Below, one piece after another: positions 32,817 to 41,708 of a stretch of DNA of 64,000 bases. The notes under the pieces are model-generated. The model was not told where the DNA came from, ran no database searches, and saw only the letters and a program-made list of their open reading frames with translations. The position numbers and the translations under genes are program-made. This DNA comes from Sphingobacteriia bacterium 24-36-13 (GTDB taxonomy: Bacteria > Bacteroidota > Bacteroidia > Chitinophagales > Chitinophagaceae), in assembly GCA_002281875.1 (NCBI GenBank), contig NCHN01000003.1, positions 60,291 to 124,290 on the forward strand. The letters run 5' to 3'. Each line of letters opens with the position of its first letter. Position 1 is the first letter of the stretch.

Positions 32817-34805
32817 ATGTTACATTTACTCAATAGCATCTCTCAAGCCAATAGTGCCTTATTATCAGAAGGAGATATAGACAAAGCTATCAATGATGTT
32901 ATTGCTATTCTTGGCTTTGCCACTCAAGTAGACCGCGTGTACGTTTTCACCAATAAAAAAATCAGCAACGAGTTAAGATTATATTATACCCATGAATGGT
33001 GTAGGGAGGGAATAGAACCTCAACTGGGAAATCCAGAGTTGAGTGATATATCCTATGACTTCTTTCCTTTCATGTACGAAACACTTTCTCAAGATAAATA
33101 TATGTATGGGTTAGTGGAAGACTCTCCCAATGAAGTCTTTAAAGAAATCATGGAATCTCAGGGCATATTAACTTATTTATTTACACCCATATTTTGTGAT
33201 GGTGATTATTGGGGATGGATTGGTTACGACAATTGTACAACCAAAGACAAATGGGAGCAAGAAGTAGTTCAGTCACTTTATACCGTTGCCAGAAATATCG
33301 GACTAAGATTATCCAGAGAAAGGGCAACGCTTGAACAAAACAAATTACTTGAACGATTCGAAATGACCATCAAAGCTTCACAGCAAGGCATGTGGGAATG
33401 GGATATAGCTAACAATAAACTAAACTATTCACCCATTTTCATGAAGATGATTGGTTATGAACCCCATGAATTTGAACACACATACGACAATTGGAAAATT
33501 AGAGTACATCCTGACGATATTGAAAATGCAGAAAATAGTTTAAACAAGTATTTTAATAAAGTATCAGAAACTTATCAGAACGAATTTAGGCTCAAACACA
33601 AAGCAGGTCATTATATATGGATCAATGGATTTGGTATTGCCAAAAGGAATGAAGAGGGAAGGCCAGTTTATATGGTGGGTACACATGTAGACATAACACC
33701 ACTCAAAAAGCAACAAGAAATTTTAGAAGAACAGAAAAATGAATTTGATAAACTGATTAATAACTTAGGTGAAGCGGTATTTAGATTAAATAGCTACAAT
33801 CAAATCACGTTCATGAATAATTACTGGCATGAACTTTCAGGGTTTGATATTCAAGATTGCATGATGGAGCCAATTACAGAATTCTTTGAGGACTCCGATA
33901 ATATCTTAATATTTGAACAACTAGAAAATTTAAAAAAATCAGAAACAGGAAGAACTACTATAGAAGTTAAACTAAAACAAAAAACAAACCAATGGCGGTG
34001 GGTGGAGTTATCACTGAGAGAAAATAAAGCCGCTTCTGTTAAAGATTACTTTATTGCAGGAAGCATCATTGATATTCATGACAAAAAAATTGCTCTAGAA
34101 AAGGAAAAAGAATTGTCAGAATTAAAAGCTGGATTTGTATCTCTCACTTCGCATCAGTTTAGAACACCTTTAACTGTTATTTTCTCTAATATTGAAGTGA
34201 TTGAATTATCTGCAAAAAAATTAAATATTGCCTTATCTGATACAATCAAAGAATCTGCAGAAATGATCAAAGACCAAATTGATCGAATGACTCAGTTAAT
34301 GGACAATATTCTTTTAGTGGGTAGATACGATGCAAAACAGCTTGCCTATAATTTGAATCCAATTAGTTTGTCCACTTTTGTAAGGTCAATTATCAAGACC
34401 TATTTCCAAAATGAGCAAGATGGTAGAACCATTTTACTAAAAGAAGAAGTATCGGACAATAAAGTAGCAGCAGACGAATTACTATTTATGCATGTTTTAA
34501 CCAATATTATATCCAATGCATTTAAATACTCAAAAGGAAGTGCAAATCCTGAAATATTCATTTTTTATAAAGACAACAACGCCTTTATAAGTGTTATAGA
34601 TTTTGGCATAGGTATTCCAGCTGATGAAATTGAAAAAGTATTTCATTCATTTTATAGAGCTTCTAATACCCAAACATATCAAGGTTCTGGTTTAGGCTTA
34701 TCCGTTGCTAAACAGTTTATGGAAATACATGGAGGTAAGATTAGTTTAGAAAGTACCCTTCATAAAGGAACTAAAGTAACACTCTCCCTACCCATTATAG
34801 CATAA
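32817..34805 (+). CDS. GAF-PAS-PAS sensor histidine kinase
   Basis: A 662-residue cytoplasmic sensor kinase without transmembrane segments. Order: GAF domain (about 1-165), PAS (175-297, GMWEWDIANNKL with HPDDI and a PAC segment WINGFGIAKR), second PAS (305-420), dimerisation/phosphoacceptor domain with His in LTSHQFRTPLTV (about residue 446; the usual SHELRTPL reads SHQFRTPL), and an ATPase domain with NIISNAFKYS, VIDFGIGIP and GSGLGLSVAKQF. So it should autophosphorylate. It is convergent with the AraC-type response regulator at 34813-35586, whose stop lies seven bases beyond. Signal unknown. Confidence 0.88.
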   Translation: MLHLLNSISQANSALLSEGDIDKAINDVIAILGFATQVDRVYVFTNKKISNELRLYYTHEWCREGIEPQLGNPELSDISYDFFPFMYETLSQDKYMYGLVEDSPNEVFKEIMESQGILTYLFTPIFCDGDYWGWIGYDNCTTKDKWEQEVVQSLYTVARNIGLRLSRERATLEQNKLLERFEMTIKASQQGMWEWDIANNKLNYSPIFMKMIGYEPHEFEHTYDNWKIRVHPDDIENAENSLNKYFNKVSETYQNEFRLKHKAGHYIWINGFGIAKRNEEGRPVYMVGTHVDITPLKKQQEILEEQKNEFDKLINNLGEAVFRLNSYNQITFMNNYWHELSGFDIQDCMMEPITEFFEDSDNILIFEQLENLKKSETGRTTIEVKLKQKTNQWRWVELSLRENKAASVKDYFIAGSIIDIHDKKIALEKEKELSELKAGFVSLTSHQFRTPLTVIFSNIEVIELSAKKLNIALSDTIKESAEMIKDQIDRMTQLMDNILLVGRYDAKQLAYNLNPISLSTFVRSIIKTYFQNEQDGRTILLKEEVSDNKVAADELLFMHVLTNIISNAFKYSKGSANPEIFIFYKDNNAFISVIDFGIGIPADEIEKVFHSFYRASNTQTYQGSGLGLSVAKQFMEIHGGKISLESTLHKGTKVTLSLPIIA

Positions 34806-34812
34806 TGGAAGT

Positions 34813-35586
34813 TTATTTGCCAACAAAATTGGCTGAATAAGCTTTAGGGGGCTTACCGTATTTCTTTTTAAAGCAATGACAAAAATAAGCCACAGAGTTA
34901 AAACCAGATTGAAAGGAAACTTGCTTTACACTCGTATTCCCTTGACGTAATAATACCTCTGCTTTCATTAATTTGATTTCAGTGATATATTGCTTTGGTG
35001 TCATTTTGTATTTAGCCTTAATCATTCTTTCTAGAGTAGACACACTAACAGACATTTTTTTAGCAATAGCAGGTATAGTATTTAACTCGTCTTCATTTAG
35101 CTTTTCAACAATTGCTTCAAATGAGTCTTCAAAAAAGTCTTTTGAATTACCATTAGAAGAGCCACGGGTTGAAAGCAGTCTTTTTTGTTTCGCATTCTCT
35201 TCGTTAATCTGTACAATTCCTGTTAAATTCCTTATTTTAAGTAGTAGCTCTTTAGACTTAATTGGTTTTACCATAAAGTCATTGGCTCCTAACTCCAATC
35301 CTTGAATAATTTTATCATCACCAGACATTCCAGAAATAATAATAACGGGAACTCGATTGGTTGTAGGGCTACTTTTAAATAACCGTAACAGTGAAAAACC
35401 ATCTAAAGGATAGGGTAACATTAAATCTAGCAGTATAATATCAGGTGTAAAGCTGCGCAATATTTCTAATGCTTCATTGCCATCGGCAGCCCCTGCTACT
35501 TCATAATTTTCTTGAAGAATTACTTCAAGTGACATTCTCAGCATTTTGGTATCTTCTACTATAAGTACTTTTTTTCTTTCGTTCAT
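34813..35586 (-). CDS. response regulator, receiver plus AraC-type HTH
   Basis: A 257-residue transcription factor. The receiver domain (1-120) has ILIVEDT-like VLIVEDTKMLR, the phospho-acceptor Asp in IILLDLMLPYPLDG (a two-residue insert compared with the usual MP-x-MDG), and the conserved Lys in FMVKPIKS. A Ser/Asn-rich linker joins an AraC HTH domain (about 155-255): ISAKKMSVSVSTLERMI-like sequence, then KQVSFQSGFNSVAYFCHCFK and KKYGKPPKAY. Phosphorylation should control DNA binding. It is nine bases downstream of the hybrid kinase gene 35596-36672 and thus its likely partner. Confidence 0.88.
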   Translation of the reverse strand: MNERKKVLIVEDTKMLRMSLEVILQENYEVAGAADGNEALEILRSFTPDIILLDLMLPYPLDGFSLLRLFKSSPTTNRVPVIIISGMSGDDKIIQGLELGANDFMVKPIKSKELLLKIRNLTGIVQINEENAKQKRLLSTRGSSNGNSKDFFEDSFEAIVEKLNEDELNTIPAIAKKMSVSVSTLERMIKAKYKMTPKQYITEIKLMKAEVLLRQGNTSVKQVSFQSGFNSVAYFCHCFKKKYGKPPKAYSANFVGK

Positions 35587-35595
35587 GAATATAAA

Positions 35596-36672
35596 TTATT
35601 GGTTCAATGAAATTTCAGTTCTAATGCCTTGCGGTTTTACATCTTCAAAAAATATTTGCCCATTCTGGCTGTTCACAATTAACATTGCTAATGCAAGACC
35701 GATTCCTAAGCCTTGTTGCTCAAATTTGGAACGCTTAATTTGACCAATTGCTCCAGATTGAACATTAAGTTCAGAAGCTTTACACAATTTTCCTTGGTCA
35801 ATTATTTCTATACTAACCCCACTCAATCCAGCAGCAAGACTAATTGTAACCATTCCATCCTTGTTCGAAAATTTAAATGCATTATCAATTAATTCGTACA
35901 ATGCAATAGAAAATAATTCAACACTAATATTAACCTCTATTGGTTCCATAGTTGTTAAACACAAATTCTCAACCCTATCATGATCTGAAGCAACTTGATT
36001 GGCAATATGCTGCAACAATATATCTAGCCGAACCTTACTCCGATCACTCATTGGAGCAATGCCAGATAGTTTCAAGTCATAATAAACTTTAATTTTATTA
36101 AAAGTCTGTTTTAACCTATTACTAGATCTTTCTAAATAGTTGCAAAAATCTTCAATCTCATCGTTGGCCAAATCATTGGCCTTTTGCTTAATTAAATTGG
36201 TAAAAGATAAGATGCCATGCATTGGAGTCTTAAACTCATGACCAACCATTAAAATAATAGTTTGCTCAAGGCTATTAATCAAATTCTTTAAATGGTGTTC
36301 CAATTGATCTTTTCTTTCTAATCTTCTTTCAATAGACTGAAGCAGTTCTGCACTTTTAAAAGGTTTAAAAATATAGTCATCTGCTCCTAAATTCATCCCA
36401 GTTCTTAAATCGTTGTATTGGGCTTTTGCAGTGAGAAAAATCAATGGGGTTTCTATTGCTTTTTTACGCAATTGCTCTAATAATCCAAACCCATCTAAAA
36501 CAGGCATCATTACATCGCAAAGAATTAAATCAGGCTTTCGTTCTATTGCCTTATCTAATCCTATTTGTCCATTTTCTGCAGTTTCCACTTCATAGTCGTT
36601 CAACTCTAAAATTGTTTTTAAAGAATCACGAATATCTTTTTCGTCTTCTACTACTAAAATTTTTTTACTCAT
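35596..36672 (-). CDS. receiver-histidine kinase hybrid
   Basis: A 358-residue protein with the receiver first and the kinase second: REC (1-120; ILVVEDEKDIRDS, Asp in LILCDVMMPVLDG, Lys in YIFKPFKS), phosphoacceptor domain with MVGHEFKTPMHGIL, and an ATPase domain with YELIDNAFKFS, IEIIDQG and GLGIGLALAML. REC-HK order without sensor means input arrives through phosphotransfer. Likely a relay between the PAS kinase encoded just upstream (stop and start overlap by one base) and the AraC-type regulator downstream. Confidence 0.87.
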   Translation of the reverse strand: MSKKILVVEDEKDIRDSLKTILELNDYEVETAENGQIGLDKAIERKPDLILCDVMMPVLDGFGLLEQLRKKAIETPLIFLTAKAQYNDLRTGMNLGADDYIFKPFKSAELLQSIERRLERKDQLEHHLKNLINSLEQTIILMVGHEFKTPMHGILSFTNLIKQKANDLANDEIEDFCNYLERSSNRLKQTFNKIKVYYDLKLSGIAPMSDRSKVRLDILLQHIANQVASDHDRVENLCLTTMEPIEVNISVELFSIALYELIDNAFKFSNKDGMVTISLAAGLSGVSIEIIDQGKLCKASELNVQSGAIGQIKRSKFEQQGLGIGLALAMLIVNSQNGQIFFEDVKPQGIRTEISLNQ

Positions 36673-38573
36673 TATTTACCCGTTTTATTCATGTCATAAG
36701 GGAATCGAATAGTAACTACTGTACCCTTATCTTTTTTACTTCTTACCCTAAAAGAACCATGATGATGATCAGTGAAATATTTAATGGTCATTAATCCTAA
36801 GCCAGTACCTTCAATATCGCCAACATTAGAACCACGAATAAAAGGCTCTCCTAATTTGATAATATCTTCTTGCTCTATTCCAATTCCACAATCAACAACT
36901 GTTAAAAACCACCACATAGGGGTATAGCTAACTCTTACTATTGGAGCCTTATTAGAATTGGTTGAGTATTTAAAGGCGTTGTTTAATAAATTAATTAGGA
37001 TATGCCTAATCATAGTTTTATCAAATTTTACCAAGCTAGGATTACCTTTAAAAATCATTTTCAGGAATCTGCCATCAGTCCAAGGACTATAAGACTCTTC
37101 TTGAATTTCATTTAATAGTTGATTAATATCTATCAGTTCTAGTTGGGGTACAATTTTACCCGACTCTATCTTACTAATGAATAAGAAATCATTCATCAAT
37201 TGAGTCATTTTATCTACTTGCCCAATTATTCTATTAATATAAGCCGCTCCTTTTTCAATTTCTTTAGCAGGTAATTTGCTATAAATCATTTCAAGAATTT
37301 CAGCACTTGACAGTATTACTGAAAGAGGTGTTCTTAATTCATGAGATACCATCGACATAAAATTTGTTTTCATGTCGCTTAAACTTCTCTCTTTAATGGC
37401 AGCATCTAATAAATCTTGCTCTGCCCTTAACTGATCGGTAATATCTGAGAAAAATATAGCCACAATTTGGCCTCTTTCTTCTACTTGATTAAACCTAGAC
37501 ATATAATACCGTAGTGTACGTAATTGTCCAAGCTTGTCGGTGATGATTACTTGGTTCTCTTTTCTAACCGGCACTGTATGTCCACTAAAAACAGTAAATA
37601 ATGTTTTTCTAAACTGTTCTAAGCCCGACTCTATTAATCTAAAAATGCTGTTTTCACCCAACATTTCCTTTTCAAGACCAGTAAGCATTAACCACTGCGA
37701 ATTCACAAAATTGACAGTGCCTGTCATATCTAAAGTAATAACCAACTGGTCAATATTATTAAACATTAATCCTAGTTCGTCATAGTGCTGTTGAAGCCTT
37801 TGTTCACTTTCCCTAATACTGGTAATATTTATTCCATAACCAATTACATATTCTACATTTTCACTTAAGCCTAATACTGGCTGAAACCTTCTTAAATTAT
37901 AAACTTTGTTTCCAGCACTATCTAAATTGACTTCATCAAACTCAACCGTTTTTTTTGTGCTAAGGGCTTTTTCAAATAAGCTTCTTCTTCTAACTGCTGC
38001 ATCTACAGGTTTGTTCGCAAATTTGCAATAGTCAAAATCGTCTTTGCCAATTATCCAATTACGTATTTCTTTTTTTGCGATGGCCATTTTATTTACAAAA
38101 AGGTAACGATGAGAAGGATCAAAAATGGCTATATCTGCAGGTATATTATCTAAAAGGTCTTCATAAAAATGACGCTCTGAACTAGCCGCACTTAAAAAAC
38201 TAATTTCAGCATCTGGCTTTTTGTATAACCAAAGATGACCATTGATATTTCCATCTATAGTCATTGGTTTGTAATCACGCAGCAAGGTTTGACCACTTAC
38301 AAAGCGGATTTCCTCATTTAATACCTCAAGTCCATTGGCGTAGATTGATTCAATTCTAGATAAAAAAAGTGATGGCTCAACAAAATAATGTGCCGATTGA
38401 ACTGCATTGTCTTTACAATTGGTTCCAATTAGAACTTCTGCAGGAGCATCAATTCCAAAAATGGTACAAAAGGTTTGGTTAACATATTGCACCGTATGAT
38501 CTGAAGACTCAAATAGCACTGCATGTGGCAGACTATTGAGTATAAAGGATAATTCCTCTTTTTTCAGATTCAT
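36672..38573 (-). CDS. PAS-domain sensor histidine kinase
   Basis: A 633-residue soluble sensor kinase. Three PAS-like segments (about 1-115, 130-255, 265-390) precede the phosphoacceptor domain with a canonical SHELRTPLSVIL (His near residue 413) and an ATPase domain with INLLNNAFKYS, VVDCGIGIE and GTGLGLMTIKYF. No transmembrane helices. It lies five bases behind a single-domain receiver and overlaps the hybrid kinase by one base, forming one signalling operon. The first PAS (VLFESSDHTVQYVNQTFC) contains a hydrophobic pocket pattern that could bind a small ligand, but no haem or flavin motif is evident. Confidence 0.88.
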   Translation of the reverse strand: MNLKKEELSFILNSLPHAVLFESSDHTVQYVNQTFCTIFGIDAPAEVLIGTNCKDNAVQSAHYFVEPSLFLSRIESIYANGLEVLNEEIRFVSGQTLLRDYKPMTIDGNINGHLWLYKKPDAEISFLSAASSERHFYEDLLDNIPADIAIFDPSHRYLFVNKMAIAKKEIRNWIIGKDDFDYCKFANKPVDAAVRRRSLFEKALSTKKTVEFDEVNLDSAGNKVYNLRRFQPVLGLSENVEYVIGYGINITSIRESEQRLQQHYDELGLMFNNIDQLVITLDMTGTVNFVNSQWLMLTGLEKEMLGENSIFRLIESGLEQFRKTLFTVFSGHTVPVRKENQVIITDKLGQLRTLRYYMSRFNQVEERGQIVAIFFSDITDQLRAEQDLLDAAIKERSLSDMKTNFMSMVSHELRTPLSVILSSAEILEMIYSKLPAKEIEKGAAYINRIIGQVDKMTQLMNDFLFISKIESGKIVPQLELIDINQLLNEIQEESYSPWTDGRFLKMIFKGNPSLVKFDKTMIRHILINLLNNAFKYSTNSNKAPIVRVSYTPMWWFLTVVDCGIGIEQEDIIKLGEPFIRGSNVGDIEGTGLGLMTIKYFTDHHHGSFRVRSKKDKGTVVTIRFPYDMNKTGK

Positions 38574-38578
38574 TTTGT

Positions 38579-38977
38579 TTAATTTAATTGTGTTGCACCC
38601 AATTTAATCAGATTGATTAATTCTTCTTTATTAACTGGTTTTTCTAAACAATCTAGTACACTATCTCCCATCCCAATTTTTAAATAAGCTGATAATAAGT
38701 TAGCAGTAATAACAATAATTCTAACTCGGTTTTTAAGTTCGCTCTCCATATTTACTCTCGCAATCACTTCATTCCCATCCATATTTGGCATGTTAAGGTC
38801 GAGTAGTAATATAACTTTTCTGTTAAGGCTTTCATTTAAGAATTCCATTGCCTCTTCCCCATCTGATACAGAATAAACATCTGCAGCTACATACTTCAAC
38901 ATATGTTTTAATATAACGCGATTTATTTCATCGTCATCTGCAATAAGTATGGTGTATGAGTTATCTATATTTATCAT
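38579..38977 (-). CDS. stand-alone receiver domain (CheY-like)
   Basis: A 132-residue single-domain response regulator with no output domain. Key residues: acidic pair in ILIADDDEINR, phospho-Asp in ILLLDLNMPNMDG, Thr in IVITAN, and Lys in LEKPVNKEEL. It probably serves as a phosphoryl shuttle or sink between the kinases encoded on either side. Spacing to the kinase gene is five bases, to the NarL-type regulator sixteen. Confidence 0.88.
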   Translation of the reverse strand: MINIDNSYTILIADDDEINRVILKHMLKYVAADVYSVSDGEEAMEFLNESLNRKVILLLDLNMPNMDGNEVIARVNMESELKNRVRIIVITANLLSAYLKIGMGDSVLDCLEKPVNKEELINLIKLGATQLN

Positions 38978-38993
38978 TAGAAACGAATCAGTT

Positions 38994-39641
38994 TTAGCTC
39001 TTACCCGACACCCTGTTAATGAATGCCATTTTAGAATTTACTTTTACTTTTTTATAAATATTTTTAATATGCTCATTCACAGTAGTATAAGAAACATTTA
39101 ATATGGTAGAGATTTCTTTATAACTAGAGCCAGCCAATAATAATTCAGCAACTTGTATTTCTCTTTGCGTTAATGCAAACTCTTGAAACCTTTCTATTCC
39201 ACCAGCGGTATTAAATCTATTTCTTGCAGTTTGAATTAAGCCTGTCATTATTTCCGGCTCTAATACTGTACCACCAGATTGCAAAATCTCTAATTGCTTT
39301 TGCATTTCTGCTAACCTGAAGGGTTTTAATAAAAAACCATTTGCCCCATTCATCATTGCTTGCCAAGCTACCAACGGATCTTCCATTCCAGTAATCACCA
39401 ATATTTTAACACCTGGGTAATAACTACTAATAATTGAAATGGCATCTAAACCAGAAATACCTGGTAAGCCTATATCTAATAAAATACAATCGGGTATAAT
39501 TCCTGCATCTTGTCTGATACTAATCCATTTTTCGATTCTGTTGCATGAAAACACCAAGGAAAGATCCTGTTGCAAGGAAATATAATTTTCCATGGTTTTT
39601 CTCAATTGAACATCATCTTCTATGATACCGATCAAATACAT
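38994..39641 (-). CDS. NarL/FixJ-type response regulator
   Basis: A 215-residue regulator with receiver (1-125; GIIEDDVQLRKT, phospho-Asp in CILLDIGLPGISG, Lys in FLLKPFRL) and a LuxR-type HTH (about 150-212; FALTQREIQVAELLLAGSSY, then ILNVSYTTVNEHIKNIYKK). It is the promoter-proximal gene of the minus-strand signalling run 39641-34813. A TAnnTTTG box lies 55 bases upstream. Output promoters unknown. Confidence 0.9.
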   Translation of the reverse strand: MYLIGIIEDDVQLRKTMENYISLQQDLSLVFSCNRIEKWISIRQDAGIIPDCILLDIGLPGISGLDAISIISSYYPGVKILVITGMEDPLVAWQAMMNGANGFLLKPFRLAEMQKQLEILQSGGTVLEPEIMTGLIQTARNRFNTAGGIERFQEFALTQREIQVAELLLAGSSYKEISTILNVSYTTVNEHIKNIYKKVKVNSKMAFINRVSGKS

Positions 39642-39695
39642 TCTATTTTCTTTTCAATTCTTGTAATAAATAGGAATTGGTACTAAAAACTTATA

Positions 39696-39703
39696 CAAAT
39701 TTA
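39696..39703 (-). promoter_or_regulatory. -7 box upstream of the signalling run
   Basis: Minus-strand TAAATTTG (plus CAAATTTA) fits TAnnTTTG exactly, 55 bases ahead of the NarL-type regulator ATG. No clear -33 TTTG at expected spacing. Within this 229-base gap I see nothing else apart from the terminator at 39803-39833. Confidence 0.35.
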
Positions 39704-39802
39704 ACCAAATAAGGATGCTGTCTTTTCCCTTAAACTAGGGATAGAACTACTAATTGAATTTAGCAAATAAAGCTTAGGTAAAGAATGATATTGGTCATAA
39801 AA

Positions 39803-39833
39803 AAGCGGAATCATCAAATAGATAATTCCGCTT
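39803..39833 (-). terminator. terminator of the 71-aa membrane protein gene
   Basis: 9-bp stem AAGCGGAAT (39803-39811) with ATTCCGCTT (39825-39833), 13-base loop, followed on the minus strand by a T run (complement of AAAAAA at 39799-39804). It lies 38 bases past the stop at 39871. Confidence 0.75.
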
Positions 39834-39870
39834 ACAATCGGGGGATATAGATAAAAAGTTATACTAAATG

Positions 39871-40086
39871 CTAATTACTCGCCGCAATTGATGAATTTCG
39901 AATTTCGGCTGTATTGCTTACTACAGAAAGGTCTTGAGACAATTGCTCAGAGGATTGAATGTAGTTATTGGTCATCATAAGGAATACTGTTATCAAGAAG
40001 GTAAACATGATAGAACTTATGATTGCAGCTGGTACACGCAGTTTTTGGTGATGCCTCTCTTTGATTTCTTCATATATATGTTCCAT
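39871..40086 (-). CDS. small single-pass membrane protein (71 aa)
   Basis: A 71-residue protein with a short charged cytoplasmic head (MEHIYEEIKERHHQKLRV), one transmembrane helix (about 20-41, ISSIMFTFLITVFLMM) and a polar tail rich in Ser/Asn/Gln with probable periplasmic location. No recognised domain. It is monocistronic, with its own terminator, between the signalling run and the thioredoxin gene. It could be a small regulatory partner of a membrane complex, but nothing in the sequence says which. Confidence 0.6.
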   Translation of the reverse strand: MEHIYEEIKERHHQKLRVPAAIISSIMFTFLITVFLMMTNNYIQSSEQLSQDLSVVSNTAEIRNSSIAASN

Positions 40087-40150
40087 GATGTAAAGTGACT
40101 ACATCATCTGTTAATCAGATATCAATTAGAAATCAGTCTATTGCATAAAA

Positions 40151-41641
40151 TCAGCGTTTTTTAGTGTCCATTAAAGCATCAAATTGTTCTAAAGACAACT
40201 GCTTTGCCAAAATGCGCTTTTTATCGTCTAATAAATAAACAGTGGGCGTTTTAAAAATATCGTACAACTGCCTATAATTGGGTAATCCTGCTTTTTCTTC
40301 TGCTAGTTTGTCTTCCTTGGTTTGGTATACTTGATACCAATCAGCAGACAATTTATTATCTACAATAAATTTTTTCCAAGCATTATTCTCGTTTTCGTAA
40401 ATATTTACAGAGTAAACGGCTACTCCTTTAGCCTTCCATTTTGCCTTGTAAATTGAATCGTACCTAGGTATTTCTTCTTTACAATGCCCACAATTAGGGT
40501 CCCAAAATGTTACAATAGTAAATGGCGCATTAATATTGTACAATCCTACTTTCTTGCCACTGGTATCGGTTAAATTAAGCACAGGAGCTTGCTGACCTAT
40601 TTGATTGGCCATTAAACTGTAAGCCCTTTCTGTAATTGATTTTCGTGATGCAGGATTTAATAGAACGGTATCACCTTTTGCGTAAAAATTTTCAAAAAGA
40701 TAAACAAACACTTTATCCTGTCCCATGAACTCAGGATTAATGTATTTATTGGTAAACTTAGTAAGCAAATAGGGATAAATTTCTTTCCCTGTTTTAGCCA
40801 TCAAGAGCATTTGTTTTACTTCTGAAATGATTGAATCGGGGTCAGCAGAAACATAATATTTAAAATACTCATCTAACTTAGGTTCAAAAAAAGGTGTTCT
40901 TAACAACCGATCTTCATTAAATAATACATTGTCCCAATAATGTTGTTTTACATATTGGTATGGATAGGCAGAATCTGGCTTTCCTTTTACAATAGGAACA
41001 GGAGGCAATTCAGGTCTCTGCATAATATAAAACAATGCAGACAATAAAGAATTGGGATGCTTCTTATGAATATCGACCTGGTATTGTTTGATTTCTTTTT
41101 CTGTATTGGCTATTGACCCCCTAATTTTATCTGCTTCTAAACCATTAGCAGCTTGTAATGCCAACTTTAATTGCTGCAGTGCTCTTCCTTTTTCATTAGA
41201 AAAACTGGCATAACTTTTAAACAAATCATTATCTGGAGAACCCTTTATGATAGCAGATTCTTTGGCACTGGTGTCTGCCTGTATACTAAACCGTTGTTGT
41301 TGATCCATCAACAATTCAAATTGTATGGTATAAGTAGGAGAAACTACAAAATAGATACCTGTAGTAAGTTTATTAGGCCCTTTAAATAGCCCTTTGCTAT
41401 TTTGGTCTAATCGAGTAGAATCCACCAAAGTCATTCCTTTCCCAAAATAGCTACCTAGGTATATGGTACAATTCTTTAGAGGGGTCAGCGTAATAGCAAT
41501 CTCCCTTCCCCCCAATACCGCTTTATTGGCTGATAAATTACTTTTAGTAACTGTACTGGCTTTTTTAATTGGAGGTTTTTGCTGAGCAAATACAACCTGC
41601 CATTGAATCAAAATCAACACACTGAGCATTAAAAAACGCAT
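40151..41641 (-). CDS. TlpA/ResA-like thioredoxin with DUF5106 region
   Basis: A 496-residue exported protein (signal MRFLMLSVLILIQWQVVFA). The N-terminal beta-domain (about 45-130) resembles DUF4369. The middle helical region (about 130-345) contains RTPFFEPKLDEYFKYYVSAD and fits DUF5106. The C-terminal thioredoxin fold (about 350-495) has the redox site DPNCGHCKEEIP (CGHC) and cis-Pro in FKTPTVYLL. It is a periplasmic thiol-disulfide oxidoreductase; in this family a role in cytochrome c maturation or in reducing envelope proteins is usual. No partner gene adjoins. It is divergent from rlmD. Confidence 0.87.
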   Translation of the reverse strand: MRFLMLSVLILIQWQVVFAQQKPPIKKASTVTKSNLSANKAVLGGREIAITLTPLKNCTIYLGSYFGKGMTLVDSTRLDQNSKGLFKGPNKLTTGIYFVVSPTYTIQFELLMDQQQRFSIQADTSAKESAIIKGSPDNDLFKSYASFSNEKGRALQQLKLALQAANGLEADKIRGSIANTEKEIKQYQVDIHKKHPNSLLSALFYIMQRPELPPVPIVKGKPDSAYPYQYVKQHYWDNVLFNEDRLLRTPFFEPKLDEYFKYYVSADPDSIISEVKQMLLMAKTGKEIYPYLLTKFTNKYINPEFMGQDKVFVYLFENFYAKGDTVLLNPASRKSITERAYSLMANQIGQQAPVLNLTDTSGKKVGLYNINAPFTIVTFWDPNCGHCKEEIPRYDSIYKAKWKAKGVAVYSVNIYENENNAWKKFIVDNKLSADWYQVYQTKEDKLAEEKAGLPNYRQLYDIFKTPTVYLLDDKKRILAKQLSLEQFDALMDTKKR

Positions 41642-41708
41642 ATTCCTTATTTAGGGCTAAAAATACGCAATTTGGGGGGCTAAATAGAAAACGACCTACC
41701 TTTACAGC

